This document shows, in pieces, positions 20,176-28,623 of a stretch of DNA of 64,000 nt (position 1 is its first letter; the number at the start of each line of letters is the position of its first letter). Origin of the DNA: Paenisporosarcina cavernae (lineage in GTDB: Bacteria > Bacillota > Bacilli > Bacillales_A > Planococcaceae). Both the position numbers and the translations under genes were made by a program. The DNA lies in assembly GCF_003595195.1 (NCBI RefSeq), contig NZ_CP032418.1:1980001-2044000 (forward strand). The letters are read 5' to 3'. Under the pieces are notes generated by a model. It did not search any database and was not told the origin of the DNA. It worked only from the letters and a program-made list of their open reading frames with translations.

Positions 20176-20433
20176 TTACTCACCTTCATTTAATAAATGG
20201 GCATACTTCGGGTTCGTTGCAGCAAATTCGTGAATGCGATCCCCGTAGCTGTTGATCCATTGACGAATCACTTTTTCGGTGACAGCGTCTCCTTGATAAT
20301 CGTAGCCTGCTTTTGCGTAGGAAGCTTCAAAATCTGACCATAGCAGTTCAATCCATGTGCGTGCTTTTTCTTCGGAAATAGAGGTATTTTTCATTAATAA
20401 TTCATCGGTTAAACGGGTGATTTTTTGTTCCAT
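20176..20433 (-). CDS. yfhJ: YfhJ, WVELL-type small protein
   Basis: An 85-residue soluble protein of the YfhJ family, named for a WVELL-like motif, here WIELLWSDFEASYAKAG (27-43). Function unknown. It is the last gene of the recX-yfhH-yfhJ operon, starting directly after the yfhH stop, with GGAGGG as ribosome binding site. The same grouping occurs in B. subtilis. Confidence 0.85.
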   Translation of the reverse strand: MEQKITRLTDELLMKNTSISEEKARTWIELLWSDFEASYAKAGYDYQGDAVTEKVIRQWINSYGDRIHEFAATNPKYAHLLNEGE

Positions 20434-20760
20434 TTATTTTCCCTCCTTGAGCGGTTTTAACATGGCAATTGGCAAAGCTTCTTCTTTTTTCTCTCCACCA
20501 AGTCGGTGTCCCCAAGCAAATCGACCTTTTAAATAGTCCACTTGAAAAAACATGCCAGGGTCTCCTTCAATTCGGTACATCTCTCCGGGTTTAATTGTAG
20601 CTGGATCGATTAAATAGCTTTGCGCCATGACAACTTTTCGTTCTAATACTGCGAATTCATTAATATATCCCATTTGACTCGCTTTTTTTGCTTTTTCCAT
20701 TAAAGAGGCTATTTCAGTCTTTATTTCTTGTTCCGTCATTTCACTAAATTTCTTCTCCAT
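20434..20760 (-). CDS. yfhH: YfhH, DUF1811 protein
   Basis: A 108-residue DUF1811 protein. The N-terminal half is helical and charged, and the C-terminal half (about 57-105: PGEMYRIEGD, FAWGHRLGGEKKEEALP) is a small beta barrel like known YfhH structures. No enzyme motif is present and the function is unknown. Its start lies 17 bp inside recX, so expression is coupled to the recombination modulator. Confidence 0.85.
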   Translation of the reverse strand: MEKKFSEMTEQEIKTEIASLMEKAKKASQMGYINEFAVLERKVVMAQSYLIDPATIKPGEMYRIEGDPGMFFQVDYLKGRFAWGHRLGGEKKEEALPIAMLKPLKEGK

Positions 20761-21562
20761 TTTCTTCGTTCACCTTTCGTTCGATAAAATTATCGATTTG
20801 TTCGGATGGAAATCCTTTTTGATATAGTGCTTGTTTGACTCGCATAGTTCGTTCATAGCCGCTGTATTTTTTGGCAAACTTGTCCCAGACTTTCTCTCCT
20901 TGAGCAGAGATTAGTTCCAACCATTCTTCTGTCTCCGTTTCCCATTCAACTTCTTCATTGACTGTTCGAATGATTTCAAAGTTAAATCCTTTTCTCATTA
21001 AGGTTTCTTGGATTTTGTTTTTTGTTTGAGAGGGTGTTTTAGATGTCAGTTTGCGAATCACTTTATCACGTATTTCTCGGGCAGTAGCTAATTGGTCTTC
21101 TTCTGAGTAGTCATTTAGAATAGATTCTTGCAACTTTTTATCAATTCCTTTTTTCATGAGTTCTTGTTGAATCGCTCTAGGACCTTGTTTGTTGGAATTC
21201 TTCTTCGTTTGCATGAGTGCCTTCGAAAATTCTTCATCATTTAAGAAACCTAATGTATATAATTTACGCACTGCTTCAATAATGACAGCTTCTCCGTAAC
21301 CAAGTTTTTTCAGCTTATCCTTCACTTCTTTTTCACTACGCATGCGAAACCCTAAAAAATGCAGCGCTTTATTAAAGGATTTCTGAACTTCCTCATCGAA
21401 TAATATTTCATCTCTTTCCCAGTCTTCGAGGACGCGATCTTTTGCCAGTTCATACTGTACCAAAACGGCTTCATCTACTGCAAATTCATACTTTCCGTCT
21501 AAATAGATATTGTATCGTTCTTGATTGTTTTTCTGACGACTTATTTTTGTAATAGTTGGCAA
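20744..21562 (-). CDS. recX: Recombination regulator RecX
   Basis: RecX (272 residues) binds RecA filaments and modulates their activity. It has repeated three-helix RecX motifs, for example LGFRMRSEKEVKDKL and LGFLNDEEFSKALMQ, and the extended length typical of Bacillales. I chose the TTG at 21562 (LPTITKIS) because GAGGTG lies six bases before it and family N-termini align there; the ATG at 21568 sits against the Shine-Dalgarno. First gene of the recX-yfhH-yfhJ operon. Confidence 0.92.
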   Translation of the reverse strand: MPTITKISRQKNNQERYNIYLDGKYEFAVDEAVLVQYELAKDRVLEDWERDEILFDEEVQKSFNKALHFLGFRMRSEKEVKDKLKKLGYGEAVIIEAVRKLYTLGFLNDEEFSKALMQTKKNSNKQGPRAIQQELMKKGIDKKLQESILNDYSEEDQLATAREIRDKVIRKLTSKTPSQTKNKIQETLMRKGFNFEIIRTVNEEVEWETETEEWLELISAQGEKVWDKFAKKYSGYERTMRVKQALYQKGFPSEQIDNFIERKVNEENGEEI

Positions 21563-21847
21563 GTTCATCACCTCTTATTTTAAGTATACCGTAACATTCT
21601 CGAAACTAGTTTGGTAAAGCATATTAAAAGGAGTACCGTTTCGACTTGGCGGGTATGATATTTGTAAGAAGTAATCGAGACGCACAAAATGTTTTTAAGT
21701 ATCCGATAACAAGAATTTTTATGGGAAAAACGTGAAGAAAAAGGGAGCTTCTTTTCATTACCAATACAATAAGTAACGTATCAACATGAAGAGACTCGTT
21801 TTTTGAAATAAAACAAGAAATAGAATTGTTCAGAGGAGGAAGGAAGA

Positions 21848-22747
21848 ATGCATGTTGTCATTACAGGTGGTAGCGGGTTTGTTGGTCAAGAATTGACTCG
21901 ATTACTAGAATCTAAAGGTCATACTGTTACGATTTTAACGAGAAAAAATTCGTCTCAAAATGGCATGACAAAAAAAGTGCAGTGGTTAGCGAACGGAGCA
22001 AAACCTGAAATCGAGCTTCACAACGTGGATGCTGTTGTCAATTTAGCAGGCACTTCGATTAATGACGGACGCTGGACTGAAGAACATAAAGAAAAGATTT
22101 ACGAAAGTAGAATGGAAGCAACCGATGAATTGCTGCGAATTGTTGGGGAGTTAGAGCAAAAGCCAAACGTTTGGATAAATGCGAGTGCAATTGGGATCTA
22201 TCCCGCTTCTACGACTGCGATTTACACCGAGAATTCGATCGAACGTGGGACAGATTTTCTAGCGAAAACTGTAATTGATTGGGAACAAAAAGCTGAGCAC
22301 GCTGAAAAGTTCGGAACTCGAGTTGCTTCTGGTCGTTTCGGAATTATTTTAGGGAAAGACGAAGGTGCACTCCCTTTAATGGCCACACCGTATAAAATGG
22401 GTGTTGGTGGAAAAATAGGAAGTGGCGATCAGTGGTTATCTTGGGTACATGTGCATGATGTGGCTCGAGCAATTGTTTTTGCGATGGAAAATGAACATCT
22501 TCACGGTCCATTTAATGTCGTTGCACCAGATGCTAAGCAAAATAATGCGTTTGGAAAAATACTTGGTGCAGTCTTAAATCGGCCACATTGGTTTCCAGTT
22601 CCTTCCTTTATTTTAAAAGCGGTTCTCGGAGACAAAAGTGCTCTTGTTTTAGAGGGTCAACATGTCAAACCAGAGAAACTTGAATCACTCGGATTCCAAT
22701 TCCAATATCCGACGCTGACAAATGCTTTACATGCAATTTACTCATAA
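21848..22747 (+). CDS. yfhF: YfhF, NAD-dependent epimerase-like protein (SDR39U1/TIGR01777)
   Basis: Extended short-chain dehydrogenase (299 residues) of the TIGR01777/SDR39U1 group with the N-terminal cofactor motif GGSGFVGQEL (7-16) and the conserved WINASAIGIYP and GRFGIILG segments. It ends with the DUF1731 region (PHWFPVPSFILKAVLG). Substrate unknown. It is divergent from recX, as in B. subtilis, and is followed closely by pdaA. Confidence 0.88.
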   Translation: MHVVITGGSGFVGQELTRLLESKGHTVTILTRKNSSQNGMTKKVQWLANGAKPEIELHNVDAVVNLAGTSINDGRWTEEHKEKIYESRMEATDELLRIVGELEQKPNVWINASAIGIYPASTTAIYTENSIERGTDFLAKTVIDWEQKAEHAEKFGTRVASGRFGIILGKDEGALPLMATPYKMGVGGKIGSGDQWLSWVHVHDVARAIVFAMENEHLHGPFNVVAPDAKQNNAFGKILGAVLNRPHWFPVPSFILKAVLGDKSALVLEGQHVKPEKLESLGFQFQYPTLTNALHAIYS

Positions 22748-22760
22748 TATTGACCGATTT

Positions 22761-22795
22761 ACGCAACCTATTCAAAAAGAAAGGTTGCGTTTTTG
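22761..22795 (+). terminator. yfhF terminator overlapping the pdaA ribosome binding site
   Basis: ACGCAACCT (22761-22769) pairs with AGGTTGCGT (22782-22790), followed by four T. The 3' arm contains AAGG, the only Shine-Dalgarno for pdaA. Confidence 0.8.
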
Positions 22796-23566
22796 ATGGG
22801 AAAACATATCGGAGGACTCATCCTCGCCATTTCAATAATTATTGCTGGTATTGTGTACAATCCATTTTCAACCGATGCAAGTGCGCTGCATTGGGGCTTT
22901 CAAAAAGCTTCCAATGAAAACCAAGCACAAGCAGGACCTCAGTTTGATGCATTACTCCAAAAATATGATGCCTATTATAAAGGCTCCGCGTCAAAAAAGA
23001 CACTCTATTTAACCTTTGACAATGGGTATGAAAACGGCAAAACAGCTTCTATTTTAGATACGTTAAAAAAGGAAAAAATTCACGCGACGTTTTTCTTAAC
23101 GGGGCATTATGTGGAAAGTGCCACTGAATTAGTGAATCGAATGATTAAAGATGGCCATGAAATTGGAAATCACACGCTAAATCATCCGAATATGGCTCAT
23201 TTAAGTACGGAGAAGATGATCGAGGAATGGAAATCTTTTGACGAATTACTTGCAAGTAAAACGAAAGTGAAAAAGACTCGATTTGTCCGCCCACCAGAAG
23301 GTGTCTTTAACGAAGAAATGCTGCGAGTAGCAAAAGAAAATGGCTATCAACATATGTTTTGGTCTGTCGCGTTTGTCGATTGGTATGCGAATAAACCACA
23401 AGGAAAAGCCTATGCATACAATGAATTGGTGAAACAACTCCACCCTGGCGCAATTATTTTAATGCATACCGTGTCTCAAGATAATGCGGATGCATTGCCA
23501 GATTTTATTCAAACCGCAAAGGAGAAAGGATATACCTTCTCTACGCTTGATGCATTGGTAAAGTAG
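22793..23566 (+). CDS. pdaA: Peptidoglycan N-acetylmuramic acid deacetylase PdaA
   Basis: Polysaccharide deacetylase family protein (about 257 residues) matching PdaA, which deacetylates muramic acid to allow muramic-delta-lactam formation in the spore cortex. After a hydrophobic N-terminal signal/anchor come LTFDNGYENG (metal Asp), GHEIGNHTLNHPN (metal His pair), VRPPEGVF and HPGAIILMHTVS. The start is TTG 22793 or ATG 22796; AAAGG is closer to ideal for TTG. Its ribosome binding site is inside the preceding terminator hairpin. Confidence 0.92.
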   Translation: MMGKHIGGLILAISIIIAGIVYNPFSTDASALHWGFQKASNENQAQAGPQFDALLQKYDAYYKGSASKKTLYLTFDNGYENGKTASILDTLKKEKIHATFFLTGHYVESATELVNRMIKDGHEIGNHTLNHPNMAHLSTEKMIEEWKSFDELLASKTKVKKTRFVRPPEGVFNEEMLRVAKENGYQHMFWSVAFVDWYANKPQGKAYAYNELVKQLHPGAIILMHTVSQDNADALPDFIQTAKEKGYTFSTLDALVK

Positions 23567-23615
23567 TGCAGCGTCCGCTATACTGAAGGCAACAGTAGTA
23601 AAGGACGTGTCGATC

Positions 23616-24989
23616 TTGGTGAATAAAACAATTGTCGAATTAGGACAAAAATTCCCTTTAACCATTAAACGCTTAGGAATTAACGGAGAAGGAATTGGCT
23701 ATTTTAAACGAAATGTTATCTTTGTAAAAGGTGCACTACCGGGAGAAGAAGTAACTGCGAAAGTAACGAAAGTTCATCCGAAATTTGCAGAAGCAACACT
23801 TTTAAACGTTCGAAAGGAATCCAAATTTCGTCAAACTCCCCCCTGCCCTATTTACTGGGAATGCGGGGGCTGTCAGCTTCAACACATGACATATGCAAGG
23901 CAGCTAGTCGAAAAGCGGGACATGGTTGTGCAAGCGTTAGAGCGGTACGTTCGAGAACTTGCACCATCCATTGATGTTCGCGCAACGATAGGGATGGACA
24001 ACCCGTGGCATTATAGGAATAAAAGCCAGTTCCAAACACGAGAACAAAACGGTAAAGTTGCAGCGGGTTTATTTGCAGAAGGAACGCAACAATTGCTTGA
24101 TATAGAAGAATGTATCGTTCAACATCCTGATACGACGAAAGTGACGAACGCCACGAAACGTATATTAGACGAATTGAATATCCCGATTTATGATGGTGTT
24201 TCCCAGGCAGGGCTCGTTCGAACAATTGTTGTTCGAACTGGCATACGGACAGATGAAATTCAGCTTGTACTAGTAACGACAAGAGCTGAATTGCCAAAAC
24301 GTGAACTGCTTATTTCAAAACTAGCTGCCATCGATCCGAATATTGTATCTGTCGTTCAAAACGTCAACGCAAAACAAACTTCCCTTATCTTTGGAGATCG
24401 AACGATATTATTGCATGGCAAAAAAACGCTTCATGAAGAGCTTGGCGAGTTAGCATTTGATTTGTCCGCACGGGCATTCTTCCAATTGAATCCAGCACAA
24501 ACCATTAATTTATATAACGAAATTAAACGTGCGGCGAATTTGACTGGAAAAGAAACCGTTGTGGATGCATACTGCGGAGTCGGCACAATCGGCTTATGGC
24601 TCGCTCCTGAAGCGAAAGAAGTTCGAGGGATGGATGTTATTGCCGATAGCATTTATGATGCGAAGAAAAATGCGGAAAAACATGGCTTTGAACATGTTTC
24701 GTACGAAGAAGGAACCGCTGAAGCATGGCTCGCTACATGGAGTAAAAGCGGATTTGTTCCAGATGTTCTGACGGTAGATCCACCAAGAACTGGTCTTGCT
24801 CCAAGTTTGTTACAAACCATTTTAAACATCCGTCCAAAACGATTTATCTATACATCTTGTAACCCGTCCACGTTAGCGAAGGATTTAAATGAACTAAAAA
24901 AAGCGTATAAAATCAGCTATATTCAACCAGTGGACATGTTCCCACAAACATCTCAAGTAGAATGTGTGACTTTATTGACAAGAAAATAA
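23616..24989 (+). CDS. rlmD: 23S rRNA (uracil-C5)-methyltransferase, RlmCD/RlmD family
   Basis: TrmA-family RNA methyltransferase (about 457 residues). It has an N-terminal TRAM domain (about 10-65), iron-sulfur cysteines in CPIYWECGGCQ plus a later Cys in EECIVQHP, the SAM motif VDAYCGVGTIG, DPPRTGL and the catalytic-cysteine motif SCNPSTLAKD. It methylates uracil in 23S rRNA. The B. subtilis counterpart near pdaA is YfjO (RlmCD). Start uncertain: GTG 23607 is only two bases from AAAGGA, so TTG 23616 or GTG 23619 fits better. Confidence 0.92.
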   Translation: MVNKTIVELGQKFPLTIKRLGINGEGIGYFKRNVIFVKGALPGEEVTAKVTKVHPKFAEATLLNVRKESKFRQTPPCPIYWECGGCQLQHMTYARQLVEKRDMVVQALERYVRELAPSIDVRATIGMDNPWHYRNKSQFQTREQNGKVAAGLFAEGTQQLLDIEECIVQHPDTTKVTNATKRILDELNIPIYDGVSQAGLVRTIVVRTGIRTDEIQLVLVTTRAELPKRELLISKLAAIDPNIVSVVQNVNAKQTSLIFGDRTILLHGKKTLHEELGELAFDLSARAFFQLNPAQTINLYNEIKRAANLTGKETVVDAYCGVGTIGLWLAPEAKEVRGMDVIADSIYDAKKNAEKHGFEHVSYEEGTAEAWLATWSKSGFVPDVLTVDPPRTGLAPSLLQTILNIRPKRFIYTSCNPSTLAKDLNELKKAYKISYIQPVDMFPQTSQVECVTLLTRK

Positions 24990-24995
24990 TTCATT

Positions 24996-25083
24996 ACCTC
25001 CATCTAAAAATAGGATTATACGCGACGTATTTTGGGAATGAAATACTAAGTGAGTCTTTCCTATTAGATAGATGGAGGTTTTT
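24996..25083 (+). promoter_or_regulatory. Hairpin that can mask the ribosome binding site of the zinc peptidase gene
   Basis: ACCTCCATCTA (24996-25006) is an exact complement of TAGATGGAGGT (25069-25079), and AATAGGA (25009-25015) pairs with TCCTATT (25059-25065). GGAGG at 25074-25078 is the Shine-Dalgarno for the gene starting at 25086. A short T run follows, so the element may also act as the rlmD terminator. The loop is about 43 bases. Confidence 0.65.
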
Positions 25084-25085
25084 AT

Positions 25086-25928
25086 ATGAAATGGAGAGGT
25101 AGAACAGCTAGTTCCAATGTTGAAGATAGACGAGGGATGGGCGGTAAAGGAATTGGGATCGCCGGCGGTGGATTTGGACTAGTCATTGCTCTTATTTATA
25201 TGTTTTTAGGTGGCGGAAATCCCGGTGATATTTTAAATGGAGCGGTCGATAATGGCTCCCAAGGTGAATATGTGGAAACGGATCAAGAAAAAGAATTAGC
25301 GAATTTTGCCTCTGTCGTGTTAGCAGATACAGAAGCAGTATGGTCCGATATATTTGCAGATCAAGGGAAAGAATACGTAGAACCTACCATGGTCTTATTT
25401 TCTGGATCGGTAAACTCTGGCTGTGGATCTGCAAGTGCTGCAATGGGGCCGTTTTATTGCCCAGCAGATCAAAAATTATATATCGATTTAAGTTTTTATG
25501 AGGAATTGAAAAATCGATTTGATGCGCCTGGTGACTTCGCGATGGCATACGTAATCGCTCATGAGGTAGGTCATCACGTACAATCTCTTCTTGGGACTAG
25601 TCAACAAGTAAGTGATCTTCGAGGAAAAGTAAGTAAAGCAGAATATAACGAGGCTTCCGTTCGTTTAGAATTACAAGCGGATTATTATGCCGGCGTTTTT
25701 GCAAAATACGCGCAAGGTGAAGGCTACTTAGAAGCAGGAGACATTGAAGAAGCGATGAACGCTGCAAGTGGCGTTGGCGACGATGCGATCATGGAAGACG
25801 CTGGAATGGAAGTAAATCCAGAGTCATTTACGCATGGTACATCGGAACAACGGATGCGCTGGTTTGAAAAAGGATATGAAAATGGCACGATAAAAGGTGG
25901 AGACACCTTCAGCGCGAAAGAATTATAG
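25086..25928 (+). CDS. YpfJ-type neutral zinc metallopeptidase
   Basis: Putative neutral zinc metallopeptidase of the YpfJ family (280 residues). One N-terminal membrane helix (about 21-43, glycine-rich) anchors an outside domain. The zinc site HEVGHH is at 159-164, and a downstream acidic motif (RLELQADYYAGVFA) supplies the third ligand region. CGSASAAMGPFYC may form a disulphide. No substrate is known. The ribosome binding site is embedded in a large hairpin. Confidence 0.9.
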   Translation: MKWRGRTASSNVEDRRGMGGKGIGIAGGGFGLVIALIYMFLGGGNPGDILNGAVDNGSQGEYVETDQEKELANFASVVLADTEAVWSDIFADQGKEYVEPTMVLFSGSVNSGCGSASAAMGPFYCPADQKLYIDLSFYEELKNRFDAPGDFAMAYVIAHEVGHHVQSLLGTSQQVSDLRGKVSKAEYNEASVRLELQADYYAGVFAKYAQGEGYLEAGDIEEAMNAASGVGDDAIMEDAGMEVNPESFTHGTSEQRMRWFEKGYENGTIKGGDTFSAKEL

Positions 25929-25972
25929 GTAGTTTACTGAATTAGAGAAAATGGAATCCATCAATTTCGAAC

Positions 25973-26007
25973 AAAAGCACAATGCTGTGTACTCGCATTG
26001 TGCTTTT
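25973..26007. terminator. Bidirectional terminator between peptidase and HIT genes
   Basis: Stem AAAAGCACAATGC with GCATTGTGCTTTT, nine-base loop. A and T tracts serve both convergent genes. Confidence 0.9.
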
Positions 26008-26452
26008 AATTATGTTGAGGATGATGATCAAGAAGGAGCTGTATTTCCGAAACCAACTTATCCCTCGTTGTAGAAAGGTCTTGTTGACTTGGACGATTCT
26101 CTTCTTTATTTTCCACAAAAAAGGGTTGAAATGATTGAAGTTTATCTCTCGGAACGACATGCAAGTGGAAATGGGTTAAATCGTCTACTTCCCCACCATT
26201 TTGACAAAGCGTAATTCCATCAGGATCATACAGGTTTCGGATTGCTTTTGACACGAGTGTAGTAGCTCGATGTAGTGATTCAGCTGTCTCTCGGTTAAAT
26301 TCATCTAAGTAGCGGTAATGTTGCTTGGGTAGAATTAAAGTATGCCCTTCTTCGTATGGGTCATAATCGAGTAGGCAGGTTACCCAATCATCTTCAAAAA
26401 TGACATTGGCGCTTTCTATTTTGTTCGCTAATTTGCATCCTAAACAATCCAT
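26006..26452 (-). CDS. HIT family nucleotide-binding hydrolase
   Basis: Histidine-triad protein (148 residues). The triad H94-F-H96-L-H98-V-V is intact, and EEGHTLILPKQH is the usual upstream strand. HIT proteins hydrolyse nucleotide-phosphoramidate or dinucleoside polyphosphate bonds. C3 and C6 may bind zinc, as in several bacterial relatives. Ribosome binding site GGGAGAG. It follows the MFS gene on the same strand with a 26-bp gap in the opposite order, so the two are probably co-transcribed. Confidence 0.9.
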   Translation of the reverse strand: MDCLGCKLANKIESANVIFEDDWVTCLLDYDPYEEGHTLILPKQHYRYLDEFNRETAESLHRATTLVSKAIRNLYDPDGITLCQNGGEVDDLTHFHLHVVPRDKLQSFQPFFVENKEENRPSQQDLSTTRDKLVSEIQLLLDHHPQHN

Positions 26453-26477
26453 TGTTCTCTCCCTTTTTCGCGATCAT

Positions 26478-27647
26478 TTAATAGGTTTCTGAAGCAGGTT
26501 TGGTTTTCCCCAGTAAACTGATCAATCCAATTAGCAGCAACAAGCTACTTACTAACCACATATAACTTATTCCTCCACTCCACTCTAAAAAGACTCCTCC
26601 AAAAAACGGACCAGTTAAACTTCCTATACTAAAAAATACACCACACAACAAATTTCCCGTTGGCAATAAATTCCTTGGAGTTAAATCGGTCATGTAAGAT
26701 ATTCCTAATGAGAAAGTAGAACCCACAAATAATCCCGCGATGAAAAAGAACGAAATAACAGCTGTTAAAGAGGCTTCTAAAAATGCTGCTCCCGAAAACG
26801 AGGCTGCGCCCCCAAACAATGCGACTAATATGATCGCTTTTCGACCGATTCGGTCACTCAAAATTCCTAGAGGTAACTGGGAGACAATGCCACCAACAGA
26901 AAAGGAAGCAAGAATAATCGAAACACTCGTAACATCTATCCCTGCACGGAGTGCGTATACAGGAAAAATAGCATGCAAACTGGACTCTAAAAAACCGTAA
27001 CTAAATGGTGGAAGAAAAGCAAAGCCCGCGATGAGAAAACTTGCTTTAAAACGCTGCATTGTTCCTTTCATTGTGGAGCTTTCATGCATATGGCCCGGAT
27101 GTTCATTATCAAGGAAAAACACAAACGTCCAAGCGAGGAGACAAAGTAATCCACTGACGATAAATGGCAAGCCTTCGAATACATTTACTAATGGAACAAA
27201 AAGTGGCCCAATAGCAAAACCTAATCCAAAGGACAGACCGTACAGTGCAATATTTCTTCCAAGACGCTCTTTTGAAGAGAAGCTTGTAATCCAAGTTTGA
27301 GTGGAAAAGTGCAAGGCATGATCGCCAATTCCAATCAATAAGCGTAAAATATACCAGAAAAGGACACTTTTCCAAAGAGGGAAAACTAACAAGGAACTAA
27401 TCACGATTGCTCCTCCAATGAGGATTACTGGTTTGTAGCCAAATTTCCGAAGTGGTATTTCCATAAAAGGTGTAATAAGAATGGTACCTATGTATAATCC
27501 TGTAGCGTTTAATCCATTTAATGCTGAGGACACTCCATCCATTTCAAAAATCACGGAAATAAGTGGCAGTAACATGCCTTGGGAAAATCCAGATATCGAA
27601 ACAATGGACACTAATATCCAAAATCTTCTTTTTTCATTTGCCGTCAT
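26478..27647 (-). CDS. MFS transporter
   Basis: Major facilitator superfamily protein (389 residues) with about twelve hydrophobic segments. The A-motif between helices 2 and 3 is degenerate, but the second-half copy LGILSDRIGRKAI is clear. Drug efflux or sugar efflux is possible and the substrate cannot be read. Length and genome position resemble YfkF of B. subtilis, which is only suggestive. The start has GGAGGAACACC before the ATG. Divergent from the OsmC gene. Confidence 0.85.
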   Translation of the reverse strand: MTANEKRRFWILVSIVSISGFSQGMLLPLISVIFEMDGVSSALNGLNATGLYIGTILITPFMEIPLRKFGYKPVILIGGAIVISSLLVFPLWKSVLFWYILRLLIGIGDHALHFSTQTWITSFSSKERLGRNIALYGLSFGLGFAIGPLFVPLVNVFEGLPFIVSGLLCLLAWTFVFFLDNEHPGHMHESSTMKGTMQRFKASFLIAGFAFLPPFSYGFLESSLHAIFPVYALRAGIDVTSVSIILASFSVGGIVSQLPLGILSDRIGRKAIILVALFGGAASFSGAAFLEASLTAVISFFFIAGLFVGSTFSLGISYMTDLTPRNLLPTGNLLCGVFFSIGSLTGPFFGGVFLEWSGGISYMWLVSSLLLLIGLISLLGKTKPASETY

Positions 27648-27674
27648 GGTGTTCCTCCTGCTGAAACGGTTTCA

Positions 27675-27703
27675 TTGTTGAATATGTCTTAATCCGATAC
27701 AAT
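27675..27703 (+). promoter_or_regulatory. Promoter of the OsmC-family gene
   Basis: TTGTTG (27675-27680), 17-bp spacer, TACAAT (27698-27703), 24 bp before the start codon. Confidence 0.5.
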
Positions 27704-27727
27704 TTTATCATATAGGAGGAATATATT

Positions 27728-28111
27728 ATGCACTTTGTCATGAATGAAAATGGGTTTTCTACAGAATTAGAATTTGGGAAGTTAGAAGTTTCGTCGAATG
27801 AGGAGTTTGGGTTCCGACCATATCAATTACTTGTTTCTTCTTTAGCAGTATGTAGCGGTGGAGTATTAAAGCAAATATGCGAAAAAATGCGAACTCCTCT
27901 TCACTCAATGGATATTGAAGTTAAAGAAGTTGTTCGTAATCCGGATGTTGCGAATCGCGTTGAAAAGGTTCATTTGCATTTTAAATTATCTGGAGAGGAT
28001 TTATCGAAAGATAAATTGCCACGTATCATGGAATTAACTAAAAAAAATTGCTCGATGGTTCAATCCGTTGTTGGATCTATTGACGTTATCGAAACGGTAG
28101 AAATAATTTAA
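27728..28111 (+). CDS. OsmC family protein
   Basis: OsmC/Ohr-superfamily protein (127 residues). The first conserved Cys lies in VCSGGVLKQI on the central helix and the second in KKNCSMVQSV near the C-terminus, the pair used for thiol-dependent peroxide reduction in this family. A role in organic hydroperoxide detoxification is inferred. It is a short YhfA-like form rather than a classic Ohr. Strong AGGAGG precedes the ATG, and it is flanked by its own promoter and terminator. Confidence 0.87.
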   Translation: MHFVMNENGFSTELEFGKLEVSSNEEFGFRPYQLLVSSLAVCSGGVLKQICEKMRTPLHSMDIEVKEVVRNPDVANRVEKVHLHFKLSGEDLSKDKLPRIMELTKKNCSMVQSVVGSIDVIETVEII

Positions 28112-28117
28112 CATAGC

Positions 28118-28158
28118 AAAGGCTCTGTCAATTCATCTATAGAATGTCAGAGCCTTTT
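28118..28158 (+). terminator. OsmC gene terminator
   Basis: Stem AAAGGCTCTG/CAGAGCCTTT with extra inner pairs, followed by T. Confidence 0.9.
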
Positions 28159-28433
28159 ATGTTTTTTTACACCTATCTAATTGTACTTCCATAAATCCAT
28201 TCTCGGCTCGATTGCCGGTGAAATGTTCGAACCCCCTCCTTCAACAAAATTGATTGGTTTCGACTATTCACTACGGCCTCCCCTCATCTATTGAATAAAA
28301 TTACTTTACCATGTTTCTTGAATTATGTAAATATTCTAAATACACAAAATAGTAAAATATTTCAATAGTCCTACCTCCGGTTGTCACATGACGAAAAATG
28401 TCATAAGATTACTGATGAAGCGAGGTGTCCCAA
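28159..28433 (+). promoter_or_regulatory. Leader and promoter of the SE1561-fumarase pair
   Basis: No gene. At its right end TTGTCA (28381-28386) and TAAGAT (28404-28409) form a promoter with a 17-bp spacer. Within the spacer lies an inverted repeat ATGAC-7-GTCAT (28388-28404), a possible operator. The rest is AT-rich and unassigned. Confidence 0.5.
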
Positions 28434-28610
28434 ATGGGTAAACAAATTGACGATCAAGAAAAACAAATTACTTACTTAAAAGAGCGTTTGAATATGTTTT
28501 TAGAAGTATTAGATAGCATGGAGCCTGAATCTACACGCGTAGAAGATATTGACCGGCTAATTGCAATGATGGACGAACTTGAACTTAAAATGGAACAGTT
28601 TAAAAAATAA
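28434..28610 (+). CDS. SE1561 family small protein
   Basis: A 58-residue, highly charged, helical protein matching the SE1561 family found across Bacillales, of unknown function. The heptad-like pattern (ITYLKERLNMFLEVLDSM ... LIAMMDELELKMEQF) suggests a coiled coil or helical hairpin. The ATG at 28434 has GAGGTG six bases upstream; the GTG at 28425 is part of that Shine-Dalgarno. It ends 13 bp before the fumarase start, so the two should be co-transcribed. Confidence 0.85.
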   Translation: MGKQIDDQEKQITYLKERLNMFLEVLDSMEPESTRVEDIDRLIAMMDELELKMEQFKK

Positions 28611-28623
28611 AGGAGCATCTGTG

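Noticed and set aside
28225-28265. tRNA-like segment GTTCGAACCCCC
   Set aside because: Only the T-loop-like string is present; no acceptor, anticodon or D arm can be built on either strand.
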